DNA from: Bodonicaedibacter sp963693005
Lineage (GTDB): Bacteria; Pseudomonadota; Alphaproteobacteria; UBA6184
NCBI GenBank assembly: GCA_963693005.1
Contig: OY843729.1
Location: forward strand, 1-44,929
Direction of reading: 5' to 3'
DNA: 44,929 nucleotides
Positions 32,679 to 41,239 of this stretch are shown here, in pieces; position 1 is the stretch's first letter; each line of letters opens with the position of its first letter. Both the position numbers and the translations under genes were made by a program. The notes under the pieces are model-generated. The model saw only the letters and a program-made list of their open reading frames with translations, was not told where the DNA came from and made no database searches.

Positions 32679-33821
32679 TCAATCACCATTTGGCAAACGC
32701 CACAAATCATTCAATCCAACAGCTTTAATGTTTTCATCAAGGGGAAAACTCTTGCTTCCTGGAATAATAAGTATAAGATCATCTAATTCTAGATCCTCTC
32801 GTGCTATGTGCATAGATTTTGTAGTAGTTGGCCTATCAGTATATTTAAACTCAAACCCATACTTCTTCCCGTTTTTAAATATTAATAGATCTAACTCAAC
32901 ACCCGTTTGAGTTCGCCAATAGTAACAGTCATCTGCATCAACTTTTAGGTGTTTAATTATTTCTTCTAACGCAAACCCTTCCCACGATGCCCCTACTTTT
33001 GGATGCATAAAAATTTCTTCTGAAGAAATACCAAGGAGAGTGTGAAGAATTCCACTATCTCTAATGTATATTTTAGGGGCTTTTACTTGGCGTTTTTTAA
33101 TATTCGCAAACCAAGGCTTTAAAGCTCTAACCATAAAAGATCCTTCAAGGACGTCAATATAAGATTTTATAGTTTTATCAGTTACTCCAAGTGATCGTGC
33201 AAATTCTGTATAATTAATAATATTTCCATGGTAGTGAGCCAGCATGGTCCACAACCTCCTCATTAATTGTGGAGATAGGTTAAACCCAAGAGCAGCAATA
33301 TCTCTTTCAAGAAAAGACGTAATATAGGCTTTCCTCCATGTGTAGCTGTTCTCATTTGAGCTTGCTAAGTATGACCTTGGAAAACCGCCTCTTTTCCACA
33401 ATAAATTCACATCACCAGTTTCATCAAAACTAAAGGGTGTCATTTCTGTGTAATGGATTCTTCCGGCTAAGGTTTCGGATGACTGTTGAAGAAGATCCCT
33501 TGATGCACTGCCTAAAATCAAAAGCTGTGTGCCAGGCTTCTTGTCTACTAATACTCTAATATATGGAAATAAATCTGGTTTTCTTTGAACTTCATCTATA
33601 ACAATTAACCCATTTAATGGGTCTAGCGCTAACTTTGGGTTAGCTAATCTAGCTAAATCGGTGTGATCCTCTAAGTCAAAGTGATGGTTTTCTGAAAATA
33701 ACTTTTGAAACGTCAAAGAAAGAGTAGTTTTTCCACATTGCCTTGGCCCCAATAAAGCGCAAACAGGAAAAATATCAAAGTATTTCGTTAGATCATTTAT
33801 GTAAGTGTCTCTTTTTAGCAT
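32679..33821 (-). CDS. AAA+ ATPase with DUF4143 domain (second, distinct copy)
   Basis: 380 residues. Walker A GPRQCGKTT (25-33), Walker B LIVIDEVQR (72-80), sensor-like LGSASRDLLQQS, then the winged-helix/DUF4143 part (NYTEFARSLGVTDKTIKSYI) and the nuclease-like end YYWRTQTGVELDLLI with YGFEFKYT. It is only distantly similar to the ATPase at 1657-2862 and closer to the widespread bacterial DUF4143 type. Function is not established. It converges with the resolvase; GGTGATCAATCACC between them (32673-32686) may be a weak shared terminator. Confidence 0.9.
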   Translation of the reverse strand: MLKRDTYINDLTKYFDIFPVCALLGPRQCGKTTLSLTFQKLFSENHHFDLEDHTDLARLANPKLALDPLNGLIVIDEVQRKPDLFPYIRVLVDKKPGTQLLILGSASRDLLQQSSETLAGRIHYTEMTPFSFDETGDVNLLWKRGGFPRSYLASSNENSYTWRKAYITSFLERDIAALGFNLSPQLMRRLWTMLAHYHGNIINYTEFARSLGVTDKTIKSYIDVLEGSFMVRALKPWFANIKKRQVKAPKIYIRDSGILHTLLGISSEEIFMHPKVGASWEGFALEEIIKHLKVDADDCYYWRTQTGVELDLLIFKNGKKYGFEFKYTDRPTTTKSMHIAREDLELDDLILIIPGSKSFPLDENIKAVGLNDLWRLPNGD

Positions 33822-33972
33822 GTGTCAAACTCGGAACAATGGTTCGAATATACAATATACACTTAAGAAAGTCTATAAGATAATCCACACTTCAATCTGG
33901 AAAAATTGATATTCTTTTTATATATTCTCCATAAGATGGTCATAGACTAACATCTGAGAAAATAATAGTAAG

Positions 33973-34806
33973 GGCATCGTCAAGTTAAGTTAGGTTGGAT
34001 GTGTTATATTGGGAGTTGGTATTTAAACATAGCGCGTGTCGATGAGTTTAATGAGAAAGCCGAAGAGGTATCGATATCCTGGATCCGTGATCAGTTGTGC
34101 AGTCTGGCAGTATCATCGGTTTAACCTGAGTTTTCGAGACGTCCAGGAGCAGCTTGCCTATCGAGGGATTATAGTGAGCCACGAAACGGTACGGAACTGG
34201 TGTGTAAAGTTCTCTCTCGCTTTTAAGGATGTATTGAAGAAACGCGAACGTCGGATATCTGACAAATGGCATTTCGATGAAATGAGTCTTCGGATTAAAG
34301 GGGAACCCTACGTATTATGGCGAGCCGTCGATTCGAATGGCGTAGAGCTGGATGTCTTTCTACAGAGGCGTCGCAACAAAGCTTCTTCGATACGGTTCTT
34401 AAGCCGATTGCTGAAGAACTACACTACCCCAAGAGTGATTGTCACTGATAAGCTGAGAAGTTATATCAAGCCGATTAAGCGGATGTGTCCCGGTACAGAT
34501 CATCGATCCCATAAGGGTCTGAATAATCGGGTTGAGAATGGGCATCAGCCTACGAGAAGGAAAGAGAAGACATTGATTAAGTACAAGTCCTCTCAAGGGA
34601 CCCAGACGTTGCTTTCCTTAATGGGAAAAGTCAGGAACCTCTTTGCTGTCTCAGTGAATCGGTATCGACAACCTGCATGCTTGAGAAGACGGAACTTCGT
34701 GGCCGCTAAATCCCTCTGGGATCATTCGGCCTCTGAGGCTCTTTACGCCTAATTCCTAAAACTAAGCCCATCCAATTTACTCGGAATACGTTAACTTGAC
34801 GATGCC
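33973..34806 (+). mobile_element. IS6-family element type A, complete
   Basis: 834 bp with 16-bp ends GGCATCGTCAAGTTAA. Left flank ATAGTAAG and right flank AATAGAAC are not a duplication. The right flank is IS200 debris. Confidence 0.93.
34036..34752 (+). CDS. IS6-family DDE transposase (type A)
   Basis: 238 residues (GTG 34036; ATG 34042 more likely). FNLSFRDVQEQLAYRGIIVS HTH region and intact DDE residues (DKWHFDEM, VTDKLRSY, NRVENGHQPTRRKEK). It differs from type B at about one position in ten. Confidence 0.93.
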   Translation: MSMSLMRKPKRYRYPGSVISCAVWQYHRFNLSFRDVQEQLAYRGIIVSHETVRNWCVKFSLAFKDVLKKRERRISDKWHFDEMSLRIKGEPYVLWRAVDSNGVELDVFLQRRRNKASSIRFLSRLLKNYTTPRVIVTDKLRSYIKPIKRMCPGTDHRSHKGLNNRVENGHQPTRRKEKTLIKYKSSQGTQTLLSLMGKVRNLFAVSVNRYRQPACLRRRNFVAAKSLWDHSASEALYA

Positions 34807-34810
34807 AATA

Positions 34811-34877
34811 GAACATCAGGGACAGGAAGACAAAGGGCAAGCACAGCTTGTACTCGACCTTTAGGTCGACTTAGATA
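34811..34877 (+). pseudogene. IS200/IS605-type transposase tail fragment
   Basis: Frame EHQGQEDKGQAQLVLDL-stop-VDLDTTGLAP matches the end of the fragment at 2850-3158 (ELQGQEDKGPAHLVLDFYGD). Directly abuts the IS6 right end. Confidence 0.6.
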
Positions 34878-34907
34878 CCACGGGGCTTGCCCCGCGGAGT
34901 GTTCACT
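34878..34907. repeat. IS200-type right-end hairpin, copy 3
   Basis: CCACGGGGCTTGCCCCGCGG followed by AGTGTTCACT; ends 3 bp before the stop codon region of the ligase-like gene, where it may also act as a transcription terminator. Confidence 0.55.
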
Positions 34908-34910
34908 CTT

Positions 34911-37900
34911 TTAAAGTGTAGGTATGATCTCTTTTTGATGTTCTCTATACTGTTTTAATGCCCTCAAAAGTACTTCATTACTTCTTTTTAAACTGCTTTC
35001 TCCTTCAAACCAAGGTAAAGCACCTGACTCCTTTAAGTCTTTTTTTGTCATAGAAGATATATGAGACAATTCCGTTTGATATTCATGAATACCATGGGAC
35101 AAAGCCCCTATTTGCTCCGATATGTGTTGAGCTTTTGTTTCTAAAGAGCTCGTAATTCTCTTTAATTCTGCTTGTTTTAAAGCACTCGTTTCTTGTTTGG
35201 AGTTTAAACGTTCTAAACAGATTATGCAGTCTTCTTTATTATCTTTTATAAAATTCGAAACTTTTATAGCTGTAGTCGAACTCAAACCAAGCAATAAGAA
35301 GTCTTCATATTTCATATTTAGTATATTTAAAGGATTATCTAATCCCTGGAATATCTTATCAAAGTGACTTGGTGGTATGCGACAAGCAGCACCCATGACT
35401 TTCCTCATAAAGGAATTCGGGGGGCTATGCAAAGAAGCAGCGATCGACGCCATCAAGATCGCCGTCTCTTGTTCTGTTAAAGATGTTGATGCATAGATCT
35501 CTTCAGGAATTAATCTATAAAAATCACCAAAGCTAAGTATGGCCTTTTGAGCTATCAAATCTTGGATATGTTTTTTTGGACACTCTTTATTTATAATGCC
35601 CAGGCGTTCTGCTACTAGTAGGAGTTCGTGCATATTCGTACTACGGCACCTGGAATTAGCACATCGTAACATAGAATTAACTCTTTCTAATTTTTTACGA
35701 CAATTTGGGCATTGTGTAGGAATCTTTATTACTGATGTTGTTGCACGCTTAGGTGCTATAAATTCTTTAAACACAGGAGAAGATCCTACCGAAAAGCTGA
35801 CTCGGATCAAAGAGTTTTCAGCAACATTTTCAAGTGATCGAATATCCGAGATATGTAAGCTCCTTAATTCACGGCCACTATTAAAGCGAGTTGGAGCTAT
35901 TTGGGCTATTGCGACAATTCTACCAGATTGTGTCAAAGAAAATTTAACTGATTCTAAAAATACATTGCGAATATCTTGATTGAATTTGTAGGTTGTAAAT
36001 GTTTTAACTCCTATGTCATTTAGTGGTTTAATTACTAAACCATCTATATCAACGCCAAAATTAACTTCGCTATTCTTTACCTGCTCTATATATCGAAATA
36101 CCTCTTGGAATCGAGTGCAGTTCTTCAAAAAACTTTTAACCGAGGACTTAAAACCTAACTTTTTAAACCACTGATGTAACGTTATTCTGTCAACATTTTT
36201 TGTATCTTCTTCTGAATAATGGTCATAAGGAATAAATTCTATAAGATCATAATCTGAAGACCGTAAAGTTGTGTGTGCAGTATTCAAGTATGCAACCACA
36301 CAACTTAAGCAATCGACATATTCCGATTTTTCTTCTTCTACACGCCGATCATTTGCTAATTTTAGAGATATTTTCGATATGTAAATTTCACCACGAACAA
36401 CTCCCGAAAAACTAGAACTATGCAGATTTTTAGGAATGTTGGTACACTTTTTCACGAATGGTGTAATATCTTGTGCCTTTTTTCTGTGCTTCGTGTGTGC
36501 AGACACTAACTGCCCATTTTTAAACCTAAGCATACATCCTATACCGTTTACTTTGGGCTCTACAACATATGGAGATGTGTTGAATAATTTCTCACAAATA
36601 CTACGCAATTCGTTAATATCGTACGTTTTTTTCATTGTGTAGGGATCCTTAAAGAGATCTTTAGGTGACGAGATGGTATCGCTTAAACGATCTAGCTTCT
36701 CTTGAAAGTGATCATACTCCATGTCGCTCACTTCAAAACTTGAGTTATAATCCTGAACTCGTGATTCGATCATTTTGTGTTCTTCAGGAGTAACACTAGA
36801 ATCAGGTTTATTCAATAACGTATGCATTTCGTCATTAGGCTCTTCAAGTACAACGCCCGATAACACAAGTTTTTTGAGAAAACTCTTAACGTCTTCTTTC
36901 GAAAAATATTTACGAATATTTTTTGCCATTATCGCATCAACGCCCGGAACAGCGCGTAATTCTTTAGTTGATGCTGTATACAAATGGTCTATACTGGGAA
37001 AGTGATCTCTTAAACGTTCTGCCACATACACATCAGGTATCCCCGGAACATTCAACGCAAATAGAAGTCGATCAAGTGTCGTTAGTTTTGAAGTCTGAAT
37101 TTCTTTTAATACTTGCCTATAAGCATGTTCTTCAATGCCAGTTAGGGAGTTAAAGTCAGCGGGAGTTAACATAAACAAATCTACTGGACCGAAAGCCTTA
37201 ACCCTGTTCCTTAATTCATTTACAATCTCCCTTGTGAGAGAAGGTACATGCAAACCGTGTATATTTGTAAAACGAAGTATCTCTTCTACTCCATAGTTTT
37301 TACATCCTAAGTGTGCATGGCAGCTCGCCACTTTTTCACCGTCAGAATTCACGCTTAATATCACTTTTGAGTCACACTGTGGACATTGTGTTGGAAAGCC
37401 TTTTTTTTCTTTACTTCCATTTGCATAAGAGTAATGAATATATGGGCTTCTATTATTTGGAGATACAACACTAATGTCATCACCCAAACTAAGGTTTAAA
37501 CGATCAAAATCCGTTACACTACCAAATAAGAACCGATGCGACATATCCGCAAAGTTATCATGTGCTATCACCACAGCAACAATAGAGCCATCATCCAAAA
37601 CTTCAAATTTAATAGCATTAATTTTTGCAGTTGAAATGTTCGGCACATACTTGTAAATGGCAAACTTTTCGCCAAGAAGATAGTAATTCACAGGTTCTAC
37701 TAATGCTATTTTTACACCGCTTAGCTCAAAGTCTGATTGATAGCTCATTGCTTTAAGGGTATTTGTGATTTCTTGAGAACTGGAATAGCGTACATGAGAT
37801 CTATCTAGGACAGGAAAACCATTAAATTTTAATTTAGACCGCTGTTCTATCACTCCATGATTCTGAGCAGTTAAAAACTCATCAAAGTAACAACTTAGCC

Positions 37901-38867
37901 CTCCATTTAACCATCTAATAGGTTCCTCCGTGTAAATAGCAGCCATTGTAATAGCCTGGTACGGATCTACAAACTCACCAACCCCTCTCTTAACACGATC
38001 CCTATTAATTATCTCAAGCGAATTTTTAGTAAGATACATCCGCCCTTTAACTTTAAAATTGCTTACATCTTTTGAATATCTTGGTATTTGACGCATACCT
38101 AAAATAACATCTGTTAGATCAACTTCTTCATATAATACTGTACTGGCAGACTGCAGCATACCATTGTTATATTCAAGCGTTATTGGAACTCCATTCGGAA
38201 CAGATGAAAGCATAAACTTGCGCTCTGAATCCGTTCCTAGATCTACATTAAGTTTTTTTAAATATACACTCAATTCAGTATCAGAATATATCTCTTCAGC
38301 CTTATTTTCGTTAGGAAACACCCTTGGAAGTGAACATTCTCCATCAGGTGATTTACTGGCGAGAGCTTCTGTTTTTCTTCGCAATAAATTAACGTAAAAC
38401 TCCTCAGCCGAGAAGTTAGCCTTTCTATAAGCATCTAATGTCTGGATATAAACCGTTCTTGCACTTTTAAAATCTTCTGCCCCTTTCTTAAAAGTAGTTT
38501 CTGGCATTATTAACGGATTTATACTTCTTGATCGCATTGATGGATTCAGTTTGTGCCGTTGTGACTCAAAGGCATCGTTGTGTCCACCTAAAAAAGTGTA
38601 TAACACGTCGGGTAAATCTCGTCTTTCTAGCTTAGAATTCAAACTGCTTTCACCGGTTTCAAGAATATCTTTCTTCGAGTTCTGTTTTTCTTCTTCGACA
38701 GAGGCTAATGATTTATGCTGAAAACGCACCGATCGACGCACAAACCTGGAAACTCTTTCTTGTTGTTGAAATCGAGTTCCACTCGCCACAGGAGCCCCAT
38801 CTGTCCACAAAACTACAAAAAAAACAAAGAAAAAAATTAACCGCATAACATTCCTTAAAAGAGTCAC
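34911..38867 (-). CDS. Secreted giant protein with two tandem NAD+-dependent DNA-ligase (LigA)-like modules
   Basis: 1318 residues with a signal peptide (MTLLRNVMRLIFFFVFFVVL, then WTDGAPVASG). Each half follows LigA domain order. Module 1 (about 135-675): Ia-like NFSAEEFYVNLL, a nucleotidyltransferase with the motif I Lys lost (SVPNG at 222-226) and RGE changed to KGR, OB fold, zinc finger (Cys495, 498, 516, 522), and HhH repeats (ALNVPGIPDVYVAERLRDHF, AVPGVDAIMAKNI). Module 2 (about 690-1230): Ia with SDMEYDHFQEKL, motif I EPKVNG (Lys772), VRGE (824-827), DGLVIK (942-947), YKF (960-962), zinc finger (Cys1053, 1056, 1069, 1074), and a diverged HhH part. A coiled-coil tail follows. Module 1 looks catalytically dead; module 2 could still bind NAD+ and adenylate. 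LigA is normally about 670 residues, single and cytoplasmic. Fusion, export and plasmid location are all atypical. Its role is unknown. Confidence 0.85.
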   Translation of the reverse strand: MTLLRNVMRLIFFFVFFVVLWTDGAPVASGTRFQQQERVSRFVRRSVRFQHKSLASVEEEKQNSKKDILETGESSLNSKLERRDLPDVLYTFLGGHNDAFESQRHKLNPSMRSRSINPLIMPETTFKKGAEDFKSARTVYIQTLDAYRKANFSAEEFYVNLLRRKTEALASKSPDGECSLPRVFPNENKAEEIYSDTELSVYLKKLNVDLGTDSERKFMLSSVPNGVPITLEYNNGMLQSASTVLYEEVDLTDVILGMRQIPRYSKDVSNFKVKGRMYLTKNSLEIINRDRVKRGVGEFVDPYQAITMAAIYTEEPIRWLNGGLSCYFDEFLTAQNHGVIEQRSKLKFNGFPVLDRSHVRYSSSQEITNTLKAMSYQSDFELSGVKIALVEPVNYYLLGEKFAIYKYVPNISTAKINAIKFEVLDDGSIVAVVIAHDNFADMSHRFLFGSVTDFDRLNLSLGDDISVVSPNNRSPYIHYSYANGSKEKKGFPTQCPQCDSKVILSVNSDGEKVASCHAHLGCKNYGVEEILRFTNIHGLHVPSLTREIVNELRNRVKAFGPVDLFMLTPADFNSLTGIEEHAYRQVLKEIQTSKLTTLDRLLFALNVPGIPDVYVAERLRDHFPSIDHLYTASTKELRAVPGVDAIMAKNIRKYFSKEDVKSFLKKLVLSGVVLEEPNDEMHTLLNKPDSSVTPEEHKMIESRVQDYNSSFEVSDMEYDHFQEKLDRLSDTISSPKDLFKDPYTMKKTYDINELRSICEKLFNTSPYVVEPKVNGIGCMLRFKNGQLVSAHTKHRKKAQDITPFVKKCTNIPKNLHSSSFSGVVRGEIYISKISLKLANDRRVEEEKSEYVDCLSCVVAYLNTAHTTLRSSDYDLIEFIPYDHYSEEDTKNVDRITLHQWFKKLGFKSSVKSFLKNCTRFQEVFRYIEQVKNSEVNFGVDIDGLVIKPLNDIGVKTFTTYKFNQDIRNVFLESVKFSLTQSGRIVAIAQIAPTRFNSGRELRSLHISDIRSLENVAENSLIRVSFSVGSSPVFKEFIAPKRATTSVIKIPTQCPNCRKKLERVNSMLRCANSRCRSTNMHELLLVAERLGIINKECPKKHIQDLIAQKAILSFGDFYRLIPEEIYASTSLTEQETAILMASIAASLHSPPNSFMRKVMGAACRIPPSHFDKIFQGLDNPLNILNMKYEDFLLLGLSSTTAIKVSNFIKDNKEDCIICLERLNSKQETSALKQAELKRITSSLETKAQHISEQIGALSHGIHEYQTELSHISSMTKKDLKESGALPWFEGESSLKRSNEVLLRALKQYREHQKEIIPTL

Positions 38868-38947
38868 TGTTCACATCGAAACGTAATAGATAAAAAACCT
38901 CTATACAAGTAAAAATATATTATGAACCCGTCTTCATAGCTCTCTAA

Positions 38948-39056
38948 AACAGATCTATCAAACTGGATCTGCATCTTTCTAGACACGTTGACACGAACGA
39001 CATCGAGGATGTTTCGAATATATTAGCAGACCATATCAATGGCGATGAGATCGACA
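38948..39056 (+). pseudogene. Short coding-like fragment before an IS remnant
   Basis: Open frame RSIKLDLHLSRHVDTNDIED, then VSNILADHINGDEIDR, running into the IS6 remnant at 39057. The acidic, helical composition suggests a gene tail. Not recognised. Confidence 0.25.
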
Positions 39057-39240
39057 GGCAACGTCAAGTTAAGTAGTGATAGATGTGGTATATTGGGAAT
39101 TGGTGTTTAAACATAAGTCGTGTCGATGAGTTTAGTGATTAAGTAGTATCGGTATACTGGATCTGTTGTGAAGTCTCGAAATATCATCGATTTAATCTAA
39201 CTTCTCGAGATGTCTAAAAACAACTTGCCTATCAATAAAC
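39057..39240 (+). mobile_element. Decayed IS6-family left-end remnant
   Basis: GGCAACGTCAAGTTAAGTAG, then sequences corresponding to the first 180 bp of the element (GATGAGTTTAGTGATTAAG, ATCATCGATTTAATCTAAC, CTTGCCTATCAA), with many substitutions and in-frame stops. It ends just before the GIY-YIG gene's 3' end. Confidence 0.8.
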
Positions 39241-39272
39241 CATCATTAACGATGTTATTTAAACCACGGGAT

Positions 39273-39827
39273 TCAACGATATATTCTCATTACCCTTAAT
39301 ATACTTCTAGAAAGCTTACAATTTGCAGGGATACGCTTTTTACACAACATATGTTCGATCATCCTACAACCTTCTGGAGTAAAAAATCTCTCGTTATAAA
39401 AATAAAACGTCTGAAGCTTATCAAGCTGTTCTTCTAAACTAGGTCTACCTGGAGTTCCTGGGTGTTTATTAAAGTTCGGAGAGTGTTTGGATAATAATTG
39501 TTGTTCAAGTCTGAACAGTGCTTGTTGTCTTGCTTTGGGCCTGAAAAGAAAGGCTCGTATAATATCTGAGCTCTTTAGGATGCCCGTTCTTAAATGTACA
39601 GAAAGTCGAGAATTAATGTCGATACTGCTTCCGATGTACTTTATTTCAAAGCTTTGAGGATCTTTTATCATGTACACTCCCTTACTATTATCAGGAAGTT
39701 TTTCTATTCCATAAGTATAGTCTGAAGTGCCCCAAACATCCTTTGGAAGATATTCTGCTGCGTAAATACGGGTACAAGAAATTATCAAATGTAGCAGTAT
39801 TGTATACTTATTTAGTGAATAAATCAA
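39273..39827 (-). CDS. Secreted GIY-YIG nuclease-like protein
   Basis: 184 residues from ATG 39825-39827. N-terminal signal peptide MIYSLNKYTILLHLIISCTR, then IYAA. The GIY-YIG domain has G50-V-Y (KGVYMI), Y64-I-G (KYIGSS), Arg74 and His78 (INSRLSVH), Glu108 (RLEQQLL) and SPNFNKHPGTPG with Asn118/Asn120, the usual order Y-Y-R-H-E-N. All catalytic positions are present, so nuclease activity is plausible. Cytoplasmic GIY-YIG enzymes are common; a signal peptide is not. It lies next to the exported ligase-like gene (same strand, about 400 bp upstream, separated by IS debris). Confidence 0.8.
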   Translation of the reverse strand: MIYSLNKYTILLHLIISCTRIYAAEYLPKDVWGTSDYTYGIEKLPDNSKGVYMIKDPQSFEIKYIGSSIDINSRLSVHLRTGILKSSDIIRAFLFRPKARQQALFRLEQQLLSKHSPNFNKHPGTPGRPSLEEQLDKLQTFYFYNERFFTPEGCRMIEHMLCKKRIPANCKLSRSILRVMRIYR

Positions 39828-40103
39828 TTAAACCTCTCTGAATGTTTTTTGGAAAGTTGTCGCGCTATAAACGCTTATACTATTCTCATCGCAAGCCAAA
39901 AGGGGGCAAGGCTTCTTTATTGATATTGATAAAATATACACACTAACGCATATCCATTGGTCTTATTCTTAACATCTATTCCATTTATTTGTTTTTCAAA
40001 GTTCTTTCTCTGTTTTACAACTATATAGACCATCTCACACAAATTAATACACCCTGTCAGGCAGTGCATAGTAAAAATCCTTTTATCCGGGAGGAGTAAA
40101 CAC
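39828..40103. other. Gene-free stretch between GIY-YIG gene and IS
   Basis: It contains the presumed promoter of the GIY-YIG gene and a small inverted repeat AAGCC...GGCTT near 39895-39915. No supported gene; a 65-codon minus frame (39917-40114) runs into the IS end and has no ribosome site. Confidence 0.4.
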
Positions 40104-40937
40104 GGCATCGTCAAGTTAACGTATTCCGAGTAAATTGGATGGGCTTAGTTTTAGGAATTAGGCGTAAAGAGCCTCAGAGGCCGAATGATCCCAGAGGGAT
40201 TTAGCGGCCACGAAGTTCCGTCTTCTCAAGCATGCAGGTTGTCGATACCGATTCACTGAGACAGCAAAGAGGTTCCTGACTTTTCCCATTAAGGAAAGCA
40301 ACGTCTGGGTCCCTTGAGAGGACTTGTACTTAATCAATGTCTTCTCTTTCCTTCTCGTAGGCTGATGCCCATTCTCAACCCGATTATTCAGACCCTTATG
40401 GGATCGATGATCTGTACCGGGACACATCCGCTTAATCGGCTTGATATAACTTCTCAGCTTATCAGTGACAATCACTCTTGGGGTAGTGTAGTTCTTCAGC
40501 AATCGGCTTAAGAACCGTATCGAAGAAGCTTTGTTGCGACGCCTCTGTAGAAAGACATCCAGCTCTACGCCATTCGAATCGACGGCTCGCCATAATACGT
40601 AGGGTTCCCCTTTAATCCGAAGACTCATTTCATCGAAATGCCATTTGTCAGATATCCGACGTTCGCGTTTCTTCAATACATCCTTAAAAGCGAGAGAGAA
40701 CTTTACACACCAGTTCCGTACCGTTTCGTGGCTCACTATAATCCCTCGATAGGCAAGCTGCTCCTGGACGTCTCGAAAACTCAGGTTAAACCGATGATAC
40801 TGCCAGACTGCACAACTGATCACGGATCCAGGATATCGATACCTCTTCGGCTTTCTCATTAAACTCATCGACACGCGCTATGTTTAAATACCAACTCCCA
40901 ATATAACACATCCAACCTAACTTAACTTGACGATGCC
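40104..40937 (-). mobile_element. IS6-family element type A, complete, in inverted-repeat arm 2
   Basis: 834 bp; bases 40323-40937 are the mirror of 8684-9298. Left flank GTAAACAC and right flank CTTGCACA: no target duplication. Confidence 0.93.
40158..40874 (-). CDS. IS6-family DDE transposase (type A)
   Basis: Identical product to 34036-34752, intact triad. Confidence 0.93.
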   Translation of the reverse strand: MSMSLMRKPKRYRYPGSVISCAVWQYHRFNLSFRDVQEQLAYRGIIVSHETVRNWCVKFSLAFKDVLKKRERRISDKWHFDEMSLRIKGEPYVLWRAVDSNGVELDVFLQRRRNKASSIRFLSRLLKNYTTPRVIVTDKLRSYIKPIKRMCPGTDHRSHKGLNNRVENGHQPTRRKEKTLIKYKSSQGTQTLLSLMGKVRNLFAVSVNRYRQPACLRRRNFVAAKSLWDHSASEALYA

Positions 40938-41134
40938 CTTGCACAAGGAAGGGAGGGCGCAAGTTCCAGCTTACAAAATCACAGCTCAGAATGGCCCAAG
41001 TTGTGATGAAAAGTCGAGATACGTCTGTTACTGAATTATGTCAGGAGCTAAATATCACCCGATCTACTTTATACCGGCACGTAAGCTCAACAAGCGAAAT
41101 TAGAGAGCGAGGTATCAAGCTTCTAAATGCTTAA
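40938..41134 (+). pseudogene. Serine recombinase C-terminal HTH remnant (arm 2 copy)
   Basis: Mirror of 8487-8683; same frame and stop (…RERGIKLLNA). Confidence 0.75.
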
Positions 41135-41187
41135 CTTGCTTTGCTGAAGCTTCTAGCAAACTACACCCTATTCTTTCTGGATAGTTG

Positions 41188-41222
41188 AAAGCCCCTCCTT
41201 TGATTCGGAGGAGAGGGGCGCT
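41188..41222 (-). terminator. Terminator-like hairpin after kinase-like gene C (arm 2 copy)
   Basis: Mirror of 8399-8433. Confidence 0.6.
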
Positions 41223-41239
41223 AGCGTTATCTGGTATTA

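Noticed and set aside
32673..32686. GGTGATCAATCACC as a strong terminator between resolvase copy 2 and the ATPase
   Set aside because: Only six paired bases with a two-base turn and no T tract; mentioned only as a weak possibility.
35596..35979. 127-codon plus-strand frame inside the ligase-like gene
   Set aside because: Opposite strand of a well-supported gene with recognisable domains; no start signal.
39917..40114. 65-codon minus-strand frame upstream of the GIY-YIG gene
   Set aside because: It starts within the IS end, has no ribosome site and no recognisable feature.
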